Source: Chitinophaga pinensis DSM 2588 (GTDB lineage: Bacteria; Bacteroidota; Bacteroidia; Chitinophagales; Chitinophagaceae). Taken from it: a DNA stretch of 64,000 nucleotides. A program made the translations under genes and the position numbers. Shown here piece after piece: positions 52,833 to 61,315 of the stretch (position 1 is the stretch's first letter; each line of letters begins with the position of its first letter). The stretch spans positions 8,860,001 to 8,924,000 of the forward strand of contig NC_013132.1 in the NCBI RefSeq assembly GCF_000024005.1, written 5' to 3'. A model generated the notes under the pieces. That model was not told where the DNA came from. It made no database searches and saw only the letters and a program-made list of their open reading frames with translations.

Positions 52833-54236
52833 CTAAATATTCACAGAAGCTTGTCCCGAAGCAAGGATATACGCTTCTTTCAATACTTCCGCATATGTCG
52901 GATGCGCGTATGATATTTTTCCCATTTCATTGACTGTTATCTCAAACTCCATGGCGGTAACAGCCTGCGCAATCAGATCAGCAGCCCTTGCACCCACAAT
53001 ATGCACACCCAGTATTTCACCATATTTCGGATCTGCCAGCACTTTCACAAAACCTTCTGTATCCATTCCCGCCCTGGCTCTTGCATTAGCAGAGAAGGGG
53101 AACTTACCGACGTTATACGCTACCTGTTTCTTTTTCAGTTCCTCTTCAGAGGCGCCTACTGAAGCAACTTCCGGCCAGGAATAAACGACGGATGGAATAC
53201 GGTCGTAATGAATATGCGGGTTTCCACCATGGATACGCTCAACTACAAAAGTGGCTTCTTCCTCTGCTTTATGTGCTAACATGGCGCCGCCGATCACATC
53301 CCCGATAGCATAGATATTGGGAACTGCCGTCTGTAATACCTCATTCACAACGATCATTCCCCTTGGGTTCAGCTGCACCTGTGTATTTTCAAGACCTAAG
53401 TTATCCGTATAAGCTTTTCTTCCTACTGCTACCAGGACATAATCCGCCGTCAGTGATTGTTCCTGACCCGCTACGTCTTTATACCAGACCTTCGCAGCAT
53501 CGACCGTATTTTCTGTTTTAAATACAGACTGTTGCAGCAGGATCTCAATTCCTTCTTTTGTCAGCAATTTCTGCAGTGTAATACCCGATTCACTATCCAT
53601 AGTCGGAATCAGGCGGTCTGCATATTCCAGGATGGTCACCTTTGTACCAATTCTGCTGAATATAGAAGCCATTTCTACGCCTATCACACCACCACCGATA
53701 ATCACCATTGTTTTAGGCCGTTCTTCCAATGCTAATGCCTCTGTTGAGGTAATAATCCTCTTCTTATCCAATACCACTCCTGGTATAGTCGCCGGTTTAG
53801 ATCCCGTAGCGATGATGTACTTACCTGCCTGAATGGTACGGCTTACCCCATCCTGACCCCTTACCTGTAATGTCGAGTTATCCTTGAAAGAAGCCAGTCC
53901 CTGAATCACACTTATCTTATTCTTCTTCATCAGGTAATTCAGCCCCTGTGTATTCTTCGTTACGACCTCACTTTTCCTTTTGTACAACTGCTTAAAATCC
54001 AGCTGAATACCCTGAAGATTAATCCCCTGTACAGCAAACTTATGCAAGGCATCATGATAATGATGGGTGCTGTCCAGCAATGCTTTCGTAGGGATACATC
54101 CGACATTGGTACAGGTACCTCCCAGCGTACTGTATTTCTCAATAATCGCTGTTTTATACCCTAGCTGCGCAGCACGTATCGCTGCCACATATCCGCCCGG
54201 TCCTGAACCTATCACTACTATATCAAACTGTTCCAT
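52833..54236 (-). CDS. lpdA: Dihydrolipoyl dehydrogenase (E3)
   Basis: This FAD enzyme (467 residues) re-oxidises lipoyl groups of the pyruvate and 2-oxoglutarate dehydrogenase complexes. The FAD motif is GSGPGGYVAAIRAAQLG (10-26), the redox disulfide C42/C47 is in GGTCTNVGCIPTKALL, the NAD motif is GGGVIGVEMASIF, YAIGDVIGG follows, and the His-Glu dyad is in SYAHPTYAEVLKEA. It stands alone and diverges from the threonine-aldolase-like gene across a region with two palindromic operators. Confidence 0.96.
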   Translation of the reverse strand: MEQFDIVVIGSGPGGYVAAIRAAQLGYKTAIIEKYSTLGGTCTNVGCIPTKALLDSTHHYHDALHKFAVQGINLQGIQLDFKQLYKRKSEVVTKNTQGLNYLMKKNKISVIQGLASFKDNSTLQVRGQDGVSRTIQAGKYIIATGSKPATIPGVVLDKKRIITSTEALALEERPKTMVIIGGGVIGVEMASIFSRIGTKVTILEYADRLIPTMDSESGITLQKLLTKEGIEILLQQSVFKTENTVDAAKVWYKDVAGQEQSLTADYVLVAVGRKAYTDNLGLENTQVQLNPRGMIVVNEVLQTAVPNIYAIGDVIGGAMLAHKAEEEATFVVERIHGGNPHIHYDRIPSVVYSWPEVASVGASEEELKKKQVAYNVGKFPFSANARARAGMDTEGFVKVLADPKYGEILGVHIVGARAADLIAQAVTAMEFEITVNEMGKISYAHPTYAEVLKEAYILASGQASVNI

Positions 54237-54283
54237 AGTGTTATTAATATGATTGTTATTATTAATCGTAGCTGATCAGAAAA

Positions 54284-54297
54284 ATACCTATCGGTAT
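54284..54297. promoter_or_regulatory. Palindromic operator candidate, copy 1 (lpdA side)
   Basis: ATACC-TATC-GGTAT, a 14-nt dyad 48 nt upstream of the lpdA ATG. It shares the ATACC-N4-GGTAT frame with the copy at 54357. Confidence 0.6.
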
Positions 54298-54356
54298 ATT
54301 TATAGTGATAAAAAAAGGCTTGTTCATCGAACTTACCACTGTAAAGGTAGTTAAAA

Positions 54357-54372
54357 TATACCAATTGGTATA
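54357..54372. promoter_or_regulatory. Palindromic operator candidate, copy 2 (aldolase side)
   Basis: TATACCAATTGGTATA is a perfect 16-nt palindrome, 74 nt from copy 1 centre to centre (about seven helical turns). It is followed by a weak -7 box CATCTTTG (54395-54402) and the ATG at 54419. The spacing on one face of the helix would allow cooperative binding or looping. Confidence 0.65.
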
Positions 54373-54418
54373 TTCATATATCAGAAAGCTTCCACATCTT
54401 TGCAAAAAAGAAGAACCG

Positions 54419-55438
54419 ATGTACAGCTTTAAAAACGACTATGCCGAGGGAGCACATCCCAATATCCTGCAAAGACTCATAGAAAGTAATCTTGAACAAC
54501 ATCCGGGATATGGCGAAGATGCATATAGTGTAAAGGCAAAACAGCTGATCCGACAGCAGCTAGCAAAGGAAAACACCGGCATCTATTTCGTCACCGGCGG
54601 TACACAGGCCAATCGTTTAGTGATGACGGCCTTTCTCCGGCCACATGAAGCGGTCATCAGTGCCAGAACAGGGCACATCTTCGTACATGAAGCGGGCGCT
54701 ATTGAAGCAAGCGGACATAAAGTGATCACGATTGACAGTCCTGACGGCAAACTGACACCGGAAGCAGTAGAAGACATATTACAACAGCATTCGCTCGCGC
54801 CTCACATGGTAAAACCGAAACTGGTGTATATCTCCAACTCTACTGAAATAGGCACGATTTATACCAAACAGGACCTGACGGCATTATCCGAATGCTGCCG
54901 GAAGAACCAGTTATACTTATTCATGGACGGCGCACGCTTAGGCAGTGCACTGGCAGCACCAACAGGTGACCTCACGCTCGCCGACGTGGCCAGGCTGACA
55001 GACGCCTTTTATATAGGCGCTACCAAAAACGGCGGATTACTGGGAGAAGCCATTGTTATCAATAATCCACAGCTGGATGTTGATTTCCCCTATATCCTGA
55101 AACAGAACGGTGCTTTGCTGGCAAAAGGACGTCTGTTAGGCATCCAGTTCTACGAACTCTTTCGGAACGATCTTTATTTAAACCTTGCCAGACATGCCAA
55201 TGCTGCCGCTGCCAGGATATCTGATCATGTGCGTAGCAAAGGATATAAACTCCTGATCGCATCTCCTACCAACCAGATATTCCCGATCTTCCCGAATACG
55301 CTGATTGAAGATTTAGGCAGACAATTCCAGTTCTATCCCTGGAAGAAAATAAACGACCAGCATACGGCACTGAGGTTGATCACCTCCTGGACGACAGCCG
55401 AAAGTATGGTAGACGCTTTCATAGCAGCTATACATTAA
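54419..55438 (+). CDS. Threonine aldolase-like PLP-dependent lyase
   Basis: The 339-residue fold-type I PLP enzyme matches the beta-eliminating lyase family: YSFKNDYAEGAHPNILQRL at the start, FVTGGTQANRLVMTAFL around the phosphate-binding loop, VYISNSTEIGTIYT, LFMDGARLGSAL with the Asp that holds the pyridine nitrogen, and Lys203 in YIGATKNGGLLGEAIV as the Schiff-base lysine. The low-specificity L-threonine aldolase reaction (threonine to glycine plus acetaldehyde) is the likeliest. An open stretch upstream of 54419 crosses the operator and -7 box and is not taken as coding. Confidence 0.9.
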   Translation: MYSFKNDYAEGAHPNILQRLIESNLEQHPGYGEDAYSVKAKQLIRQQLAKENTGIYFVTGGTQANRLVMTAFLRPHEAVISARTGHIFVHEAGAIEASGHKVITIDSPDGKLTPEAVEDILQQHSLAPHMVKPKLVYISNSTEIGTIYTKQDLTALSECCRKNQLYLFMDGARLGSALAAPTGDLTLADVARLTDAFYIGATKNGGLLGEAIVINNPQLDVDFPYILKQNGALLAKGRLLGIQFYELFRNDLYLNLARHANAAAARISDHVRSKGYKLLIASPTNQIFPIFPNTLIEDLGRQFQFYPWKKINDQHTALRLITSWTTAESMVDAFIAAIH

Positions 55439-55501
55439 AAATCAATCTCTTTCAGATAGTAATTTATTACCTTTACCTGCCTAAAAATGTCCCGACCATA
55501 A

Positions 55502-56368
55502 ATGTTATACATACTACTAAGCGTCATTTGCAGCGTAACGGTATCCGTGTTGCTGAAACTGGCTAAACGCTACGAGATCAATATCCTCCAGGCCATCACC
55601 ACCAATTATATTGTTGCTGCCGGCTTCAGTTTTCTGCTCTATCAGCCTGACCTGGCACAAGTCACTGCCAGCTCTCCCTGGTGGGCATTCATCAGCTTAG
55701 CACTATTGCTGCCATCCGTATTTCTGATCTTAGGCGCTTCTGTTAAGCAGGCTGGTATCGTTAAAACCGATATTGCACAACGCCTGTCTTTGTTCATATC
55801 AATTGTTGCCGCCTGGTTGCTGTTTAAAGAGACCTTTAACAACTATAAAATAATTGGTCTGATACTGGGTTTTGTAGCTATCTTCTTTGTGCTTCGCAAA
55901 CCACAGCAGCAAGCCAGTGAACGTAATCAGTCATTAGCCCCGCTATTCGTATTCCTTGGCTTTGGTATCATCGATATCTTATTCAAGCAGGTAGCTTTGG
56001 CAAAAGAAGTGCCTTACACCACCTCCCTGTCCCTTATTTTTATATTATCATTCATCGTTGCTGTTGTCATCTCAGCGGTACGGATTATTGTAAAAAAAGA
56101 GCAGGTACGTGTAAAGAATATTCTCTGCGGAGTCATCCTCGGGATCTTCAATTTCGGGAACATCCTGTTTTATATGAAGGCGCATAAATTACTGCATAAC
56201 AATCCTTCTACTGTTTTCGCAGCGATGAACCTGGGAGTGATCGTCGTTGGTAGTCTGACGGGTATTATCATTTTTAAAGAAAAGCTCAACCGCTATAATT
56301 ACGCAGGTATTATCCTTGCTATCATCGCAGTGATCTGTATTACCTTATCGCAGATTTACGCGTCTTAA
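55502..56368 (+). CDS. EamA/DMT family transporter
   Basis: The 288-residue protein has ten predicted transmembrane helices arranged as two EamA repeats. YILLSVICSVTVSVLLKLAKRYEI opens the first, and APLFVFLGFGIIDILFKQVALAKEV the second. The phase I of the substrate path (ITTNYIVAAGF) and the closing LNRYNYAGIILAIIAVICITLSQIYAS helix are family-like. The substrate is unknown; export of an amino acid or metabolite is usual. It lies 63 nt after the aldolase gene and may be co-transcribed. Confidence 0.9.
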   Translation: MLYILLSVICSVTVSVLLKLAKRYEINILQAITTNYIVAAGFSFLLYQPDLAQVTASSPWWAFISLALLLPSVFLILGASVKQAGIVKTDIAQRLSLFISIVAAWLLFKETFNNYKIIGLILGFVAIFFVLRKPQQQASERNQSLAPLFVFLGFGIIDILFKQVALAKEVPYTTSLSLIFILSFIVAVVISAVRIIVKKEQVRVKNILCGVILGIFNFGNILFYMKAHKLLHNNPSTVFAAMNLGVIVVGSLTGIIIFKEKLNRYNYAGIILAIIAVICITLSQIYAS

Positions 56369-56389
56369 TCACGAAAGAAATAGCTGTAC

Positions 56390-56430
56390 TTTTTCCCAAC
56401 ATCTATTGATATGCGAAAAAATACAGCTAT
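56390..56430 (+). terminator. Stem-loop after the EamA gene
   Basis: ATAGCTGTA-C-TTTTTC pairs with GAAAAA-A-TACAGCTAT. The loop is short and there is no T-tract, so the strength is uncertain. The rest of the gap to 56588 shows no other element. Confidence 0.5.
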
Positions 56431-56588
56431 ATTCACTACGTGCTTTTCGGAACGACACAACAGAATCCCTGGCTTAACCCTAACCCATCATTATATGTAC
56501 ATCCAGCGATTATACCTATTACGTTTCGAGCGAGCGCCATTCCAGTTTACCCAATGTTCATAGTTAACCAATTAAATAATCCCCTCAA

Positions 56589-57800
56589 ATGAAAACAACT
56601 ATTGTCTACCGTTATGCCCTTATTCTGTCGGTATTATCAGGTATTTTATTTTCCTGTAGCAAAAACAACGTCGAGACTAAGCCTACAGAAAGTGATCCCG
56701 TCCTGCGTTACATCAAAGAACTTGGCTATAAAGACAGCCAGATCAAAGACATTGGAGAAGAATATCTCGTTGATGAAGATATCTTATTCAGCAAAACAAG
56801 CAAACCTGATCAGTCCATACTGGACAAGCCAAAGACCGAACAATACGGCACGGCCAACTATGTAGGCTACAACATACAACCCAATATCCTGGTGTATGTT
56901 GATCCTTCTATGAACAGTTATCTGAGCGAAATCAACAGTGCTATCGGCATATGGAACAGTGTCGCTAACTGCAGGGTGAAGTTTACTATCACAACAACTG
57001 CAGCATCTGCACATATCCGCATTATCAACAACAACCTGGGAGCAGGTGTTTGTGGTGCGGCTTATTTCCCGATGAATGGTCTTCCGGGTGCACTGGTAAG
57101 GATTAACATCAACCAGATCGCCGGTAACTCATTCGCACAAAGAACCCGTACCATTGCACACGAACTGGGACATTGTATCGGCTTCAGACATACCAACTGG
57201 CAGTCTGGTGAACCACAGTCAGGTGTATTGAGTGATAACGGCGCTTATTTCGACGCTTATCATATCCTGGGTACGCCGACAGGCGGAGATGCGAATTCCC
57301 TGATGAATGCAGGCCAATGCGGCATCGGCGCTACTACACTGTCCAGCTACGATATACTGACAGTGCAGTTCCTCTATCCAACACAGGTACCGGTAGCGGG
57401 CACCGTTCCGGTATTCCGCTACTACTCCAGAGCTACCTCTCAGGATTATTTCTATACGACCAGTCTGGAGGAATTGGGTAATGGTACCAACGGCGATTAT
57501 ATCTTTGAAGGTGTAGGCTTCTATGCATTCCCTAATCAGCCGGCTAATACCGTTCCTGTTTACCGCTGGTTACGTCCGACATGGGATCACTTCTGGACAA
57601 TCAGTCCGACTGAAATTCCTACCGCCAGCACATTGGAAGGCACTGCTTTTTATGTATACGGATCTCCTATCAATAATGCGGTACCGGTGTACAGATACTT
57701 TAACAGTTCATTCGGCGACCATTTTTATACTAAAAACCTGGACGAAGGCACTCTCCGTGCAGGATATGTACTCGAAGGCATAGCCTGGTATGCTTATTAA
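56589..57800 (+). CDS. Lipoprotein zinc metallopeptidase with three C-terminal DUF5648-like repeats
   Basis: The 403-residue protein has a lipoprotein signal (LSGILFSC, Cys23). A propeptide-like region (about 25-95) leads to a zincin domain with TIAHELGHCIGFRH: H191, E192, H195 and H201. This matches the dual-action HEIGH (M57-like) peptidases. The C-terminus (about 272-403) consists of three related units beginning VPVFRYYS, VPVYRWLR and VPVYRYFN, each with a D-Y/H-F-Y/W-T core, resembling DUF5648 modules that may bind carbohydrate. It is probably anchored at the cell surface or periplasm and digests protein or peptidoglycan-linked substrates. Confidence 0.87.
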   Translation: MKTTIVYRYALILSVLSGILFSCSKNNVETKPTESDPVLRYIKELGYKDSQIKDIGEEYLVDEDILFSKTSKPDQSILDKPKTEQYGTANYVGYNIQPNILVYVDPSMNSYLSEINSAIGIWNSVANCRVKFTITTTAASAHIRIINNNLGAGVCGAAYFPMNGLPGALVRININQIAGNSFAQRTRTIAHELGHCIGFRHTNWQSGEPQSGVLSDNGAYFDAYHILGTPTGGDANSLMNAGQCGIGATTLSSYDILTVQFLYPTQVPVAGTVPVFRYYSRATSQDYFYTTSLEELGNGTNGDYIFEGVGFYAFPNQPANTVPVYRWLRPTWDHFWTISPTEIPTASTLEGTAFYVYGSPINNAVPVYRYFNSSFGDHFYTKNLDEGTLRAGYVLEGIAWYAY

Positions 57801-57813
57801 TATACTCTTTTTA

Positions 57814-57850
57814 CAACAAGCCTGGCATCCAGGACATGCCAGGCTTGTTG
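57814..57850 (+). terminator. Hairpin between the metalloprotease and TlpA-type genes
   Basis: CAACAAGCCTGGCAT and ATGCCAGGCTTGTTG pair perfectly over 15 bp with a 7-nt loop. No T-tract follows and the next ATG is only 13 nt away, so it may act as an mRNA 3' barrier or sit in the leader of the next gene. Confidence 0.55.
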
Positions 57851-57863
57851 ATAACACCTCAAT

Positions 57864-58973
57864 ATGCGACTATACCTGTTTTTTATCATTGTACTTTTCT
57901 TCTCTTGTAAACAGACAAACAATACCGCCAACACGGTAAAAATAAACGGGCATTTAAAAGACCTGCCTGATGGCATGTTGTATATTTTGAATGATAAACA
58001 ACAACAGATAGATTCCACCCATTCGGATAAGGGACAATTCTCATTCGATCTGCCAATCACCAATAACGACCAATACTACTATGTCACGTTAGAACACCTG
58101 GACGATACAAAGGTTAAAAGGCTGTTCCATTTTAAAACGAACAAAAAGTATAAAGGCAATGAGTTGTTCCTTCAATACTTCATCGCCGAAGATGGCCTAC
58201 AGATCAATGGTGCAATAGAAGACTTCACACCTAAAGACATGCGCCTGCCTGACAACATCCGTCTGGTACATCTGTCTGAATTTATAACAGGCGCACAGAA
58301 TACTGTGATGAATAACATCGATTACGATTTCAATCAACCGGTGAATGATAGCGCTTGGGATATATTGAAAACGCTTGTCCGTAAATACCCGTCCTCCTAT
58401 TATTTAATACATGAAATAAATAAGTACCGGAATAATTATTCAGGCAATCAACTCAAGGAACTACTGGCCTCTTTTGATGAAAATATCCGCCAATGCTTGG
58501 AAGCAAAGACAATCAGTAATGCTATCGCTATTAAACAAAGCAATACTAAGACAGCTAATAACACCAGACTCCAGGCCATCGATAAAACATTACAACCGGT
58601 TATAGACGCAACAGCCTCCGTTAATATGGTCATTCTCTGGGCCAGCTGGTGCGCGCCCTGCATCGCAGAAATTCCTGAATTGCAGAAAATATATACAAAG
58701 TATCAAGCCAATAGCAAGTTTCGTATGCTGTCTGTCAGCCTGGACGCAGAAGAAGACAAATGGAAAAATGCATTGGAGAAACATCCTATGCCATGGACGC
58801 AGCTTTGGTTGCAACAAGCACTGAAAGAATATCAACAGGAGATATTCCAGTTTGATAATAGTATTCCTACCATCATTTTCTTTAACAATAAAGGAGAAAT
58901 AATAAAAAAATATACCGGGGCGAATGCCAGCAATACCGAACAGTATATCCACCTGATTGATACTTCCCTGTAA
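57864..58973 (+). CDS. TlpA-family disulfide reductase lipoprotein
   Basis: The 369-residue protein has a lipoprotein signal (IVLFFSC, Cys14). A DUF4369-like beta-rich domain (about 25-120: KINGHLKDLPDGMLYILND) and a helical linker follow. The C-terminal thioredoxin domain has the active site WASWCAPCIAEIP (C263, C266) and the cis-Pro segment SIPTIIFFNNKGE. This is the common Bacteroidota layout for periplasmic thiol reductases of the TlpA/ResA type. Its promoter lacks the redox dyad seen at 44-52 kb, so it is regulated separately. Confidence 0.92.
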   Translation: MRLYLFFIIVLFFSCKQTNNTANTVKINGHLKDLPDGMLYILNDKQQQIDSTHSDKGQFSFDLPITNNDQYYYVTLEHLDDTKVKRLFHFKTNKKYKGNELFLQYFIAEDGLQINGAIEDFTPKDMRLPDNIRLVHLSEFITGAQNTVMNNIDYDFNQPVNDSAWDILKTLVRKYPSSYYLIHEINKYRNNYSGNQLKELLASFDENIRQCLEAKTISNAIAIKQSNTKTANNTRLQAIDKTLQPVIDATASVNMVILWASWCAPCIAEIPELQKIYTKYQANSKFRMLSVSLDAEEDKWKNALEKHPMPWTQLWLQQALKEYQQEIFQFDNSIPTIIFFNNKGEIIKKYTGANASNTEQYIHLIDTSL

Positions 58974-59006
58974 TTTCCGGCCACCCGACACGGAAATTCT
59001 ATTTTT
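58972..59006 (+). terminator. Terminator after the TlpA-type gene
   Basis: AATTTCCG...CGGAAATT followed by CTATTTTT; the stem includes the last two bases of the stop codon. Confidence 0.75.
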
Positions 59007-59047
59007 AATTGTATATTAAACGATTAAATCAACCTATCAGCCGTAGC

Positions 59048-59677
59048 ATGCACTATAAATTATTTATCCCGATTGGGATCATGCTGATCTGTGGCTGCCT
59101 GCACAACCGGCAACACACATCTCAGGATCCGTTATCCTCCATTCCAAAAGAACAACTTGACTCCATCATGGCACTCGCTCAGGCACAGGCAGCACAAGCT
59201 GATACGCTTGGTACACTGATTCTCTCTATTGACAACAGCGTAAAGGCTACCCCGGCAGACAAGTCCCCTGATAGTACCCTTCCATGGGTGAGTATCGCGG
59301 AAACAGACACCGAAATTAAAAGACTGATTAATCCGGATGAGATCGTCCTGCCCTTCACAAGGGCCAGACTGATCATTGACTATCCACTGAATAATCCTGC
59401 CATATTTGAATTATCCGCTTCAGGTAAAGGTTTCACAAGGAAAGAACTCATAAAATACATCGGCGACAAATATCATATGATATATGAAGAAGAAGAGCAA
59501 TCAGCCACTACCAAAACAGTTCCCCTGAATGAAAGAAAAGAGCTTATTAACAGAAATACGACCGATGGAAAATATGGCGTTTGGGGGCATGATCTGTCTG
59601 ACCTGTCTTTAAGCACTATTGAAGTATACAGAGATGATAAAGGACAGATTTCCCTGGTACTGGATATTAATTCCTGA
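59048..59677 (+). CDS. Lipoprotein of unknown function
   Basis: The 209-residue protein has a lipoprotein signal (FIPIGIMLICGC; Cys17). A Gln/Ala-rich helix (ALAQAQAAQADTL), a Thr/Ser/Pro linker and a folded part follow. The folded part contains LPFTRARLIIDYPLNNPAIFELSASGKGFTRKELIKYIGDKYHMIYEEEE and ends YGVWGHDLSDLSLSTIEVYRDDKGQISLVLDI. I recall similar small Bacteroidota proteins without assigned function. The ATG at 59048 places the signal at the N-terminus. Confidence 0.75.
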   Translation: MHYKLFIPIGIMLICGCLHNRQHTSQDPLSSIPKEQLDSIMALAQAQAAQADTLGTLILSIDNSVKATPADKSPDSTLPWVSIAETDTEIKRLINPDEIVLPFTRARLIIDYPLNNPAIFELSASGKGFTRKELIKYIGDKYHMIYEEEEQSATTKTVPLNERKELINRNTTDGKYGVWGHDLSDLSLSTIEVYRDDKGQISLVLDINS

Positions 59678-59796
59678 CGGGATAAGGTCATAAGCGGAAA
59701 TCGGGGTAGCTTTATGACATGGTACTGTTTTCTTCCGATTTATAAATCGTACAGGTAATGTTATAAAACCTACCCGTATCAAAACGTATGGCAATT

Positions 59797-59804
59797 TATC
59801 TTTG
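59797..59804 (+). promoter_or_regulatory. -7 box TATCTTTG before the amidohydrolase gene
   Basis: A full TAnnTTTG match ending 18 nt before the ATG at 59823. It overlaps a TTG-initiated extension, which is therefore not the start. Confidence 0.5.
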
Positions 59805-59822
59805 ATCCAAAGATTCACAACC

Positions 59823-61160
59823 ATGCGTTCTACTCATATTTCCAGGAAAGATTTTATCAGAAATTCTGCACTCGCCACATTAGGACTGGGTATCACACCT
59901 TCCCTGCTGTCGGATGTAAAAGCTGCAAACCCACACGAAACAAACACGATCGCTGGTAGTAAGAATCTGAAACTGAAGAATGTACGCCTGGAAACAGGAT
60001 TTGAATATGAAGGCGATGAAGTGATCGCTACCAAAACCGGACTATTCTGCGTTGAAATAGCCAATGGAAAAATCACCGCTATTCTGCCTAATGCCCCAAA
60101 GGCCAATGCAACAGATGCCAAAGGTCTCCTGATGCTGCCTGCTTTCAAAGACATGCACATCCACCTGGATAAAACCTTCTATGGTGGTCCATGGAAAGCT
60201 GCCAGAAGAAAACAGGGCGGTGTAAAAGGAATGATCGCACTGGAGCAGCAGATCCTTCCGGAAATGCTGAAAACCTCCACCGATCATGCAGAAAAATTAA
60301 TCGCATTATTGCAGTCCTGTGGCTCCAGCTTTGCCCGGAGCCACGTCAATATCGAACCTACCTCCAAACTGGACTCTCTTAAAAACCTACAGAAAGCGCT
60401 GGAAAATAAAAAAGACTCCTTTGGTGCAGAACTGGTCGCTTTTCCACAACACGGACTGTATTATGCAGATTCTACTTCCCTGATGAAAGAAGCGGCTAAG
60501 ATGGATATTGATTTTATCGGAGGAGTAGACCCTTATTCGCTGGACGGTGAGATTGCCAAACCGATGGACTTCATTGTTAAACTGGCACTGGATAATAACA
60601 AAGGGATTGACATCCACCTGCATGAATCAGGAGATTCCGGATTGAAAACGGTCGAATACCTGATAGACAGGGTCAATGAAAATCCCGTTCTGAAAGGAAA
60701 AACCTTCCTGAGTCATTGCTTCGTATTGGGTAAACTGGAAAAACAGAAACAGGAAGAAATTGCAGATAAACTGGCGCAGGCAGAAATCGGGATTATGTCT
60801 ACGATCCCTTTCGGCGGATTGATCATGCCGATTCCTACGTTGTACAAATACGGTGTAACGGTCGGTACGGGGAATGACAGTATTATTGATCACTGGAATA
60901 CCTGGGGCCTGGGTAGCGTGCTACAGAAAGCCAATCTGATGGCTCAGCTATATGGCAATTCCACAGAATTCCTCCTGTCACGTAGTCTCAGACTGGCTAC
61001 CTACAACATCCTGCCACTCGATGACAAAGGGCAGCAACAGTGGCCAAAGAAAGGCGATGCTGCCGATGTGGTACTGATTGATGCCAGTTGCTCGGCAGAA
61101 GCAGTATCCAGGATATCTCCTGTCAGGTCATTGATCCATCAGGGCAAGATTGTCTTCTGA
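59823..61160 (+). CDS. Exported cytosine deaminase-like amidohydrolase
   Basis: The 445-residue protein starts with a Tat-like signal (SRKDFIRNSALATLGLGITPSLL), suggesting export in folded form. The metal-dependent hydrolase domain has the H-x-H pair in KDMHIHLDKTFYGGPWK, SHVNIEP, FIGGVDPYSLDGE, the metal ligand region DIHLHESGD, TFLSHCFVLG and VGTGNDSIIDHW with the late Asp. This order of motifs is that of the cytosine deaminase/CodA branch, but an exported enzyme probably acts on a different cyclic amide or nucleobase-like compound. The AraC-type regulator follows 155 nt later in the same direction. Confidence 0.87.
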   Translation: MRSTHISRKDFIRNSALATLGLGITPSLLSDVKAANPHETNTIAGSKNLKLKNVRLETGFEYEGDEVIATKTGLFCVEIANGKITAILPNAPKANATDAKGLLMLPAFKDMHIHLDKTFYGGPWKAARRKQGGVKGMIALEQQILPEMLKTSTDHAEKLIALLQSCGSSFARSHVNIEPTSKLDSLKNLQKALENKKDSFGAELVAFPQHGLYYADSTSLMKEAAKMDIDFIGGVDPYSLDGEIAKPMDFIVKLALDNNKGIDIHLHESGDSGLKTVEYLIDRVNENPVLKGKTFLSHCFVLGKLEKQKQEEIADKLAQAEIGIMSTIPFGGLIMPIPTLYKYGVTVGTGNDSIIDHWNTWGLGSVLQKANLMAQLYGNSTEFLLSRSLRLATYNILPLDDKGQQQWPKKGDAADVVLIDASCSAEAVSRISPVRSLIHQGKIVF

Positions 61161-61315
61161 TGGTAGGAGCATCTCCTTTACAAACACAAAAGGCAGGGCA
61201 CAGAAAGATCGTAAAGATCCTGGAGTCCTGATAGTGTGGCAGTTATCGTTGACAGGGCTGGGTTATTTTTACTAATTTAGCCTGGTCGCTGTCGCAAACG
61301 ATACATACCAGCCAG

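Noticed and set aside
54305..54418. N-terminal extension of the threonine-aldolase-like protein
   Set aside because: It would read through the palindromic operator and the -7 box; the family's N-terminus starts at 54419.
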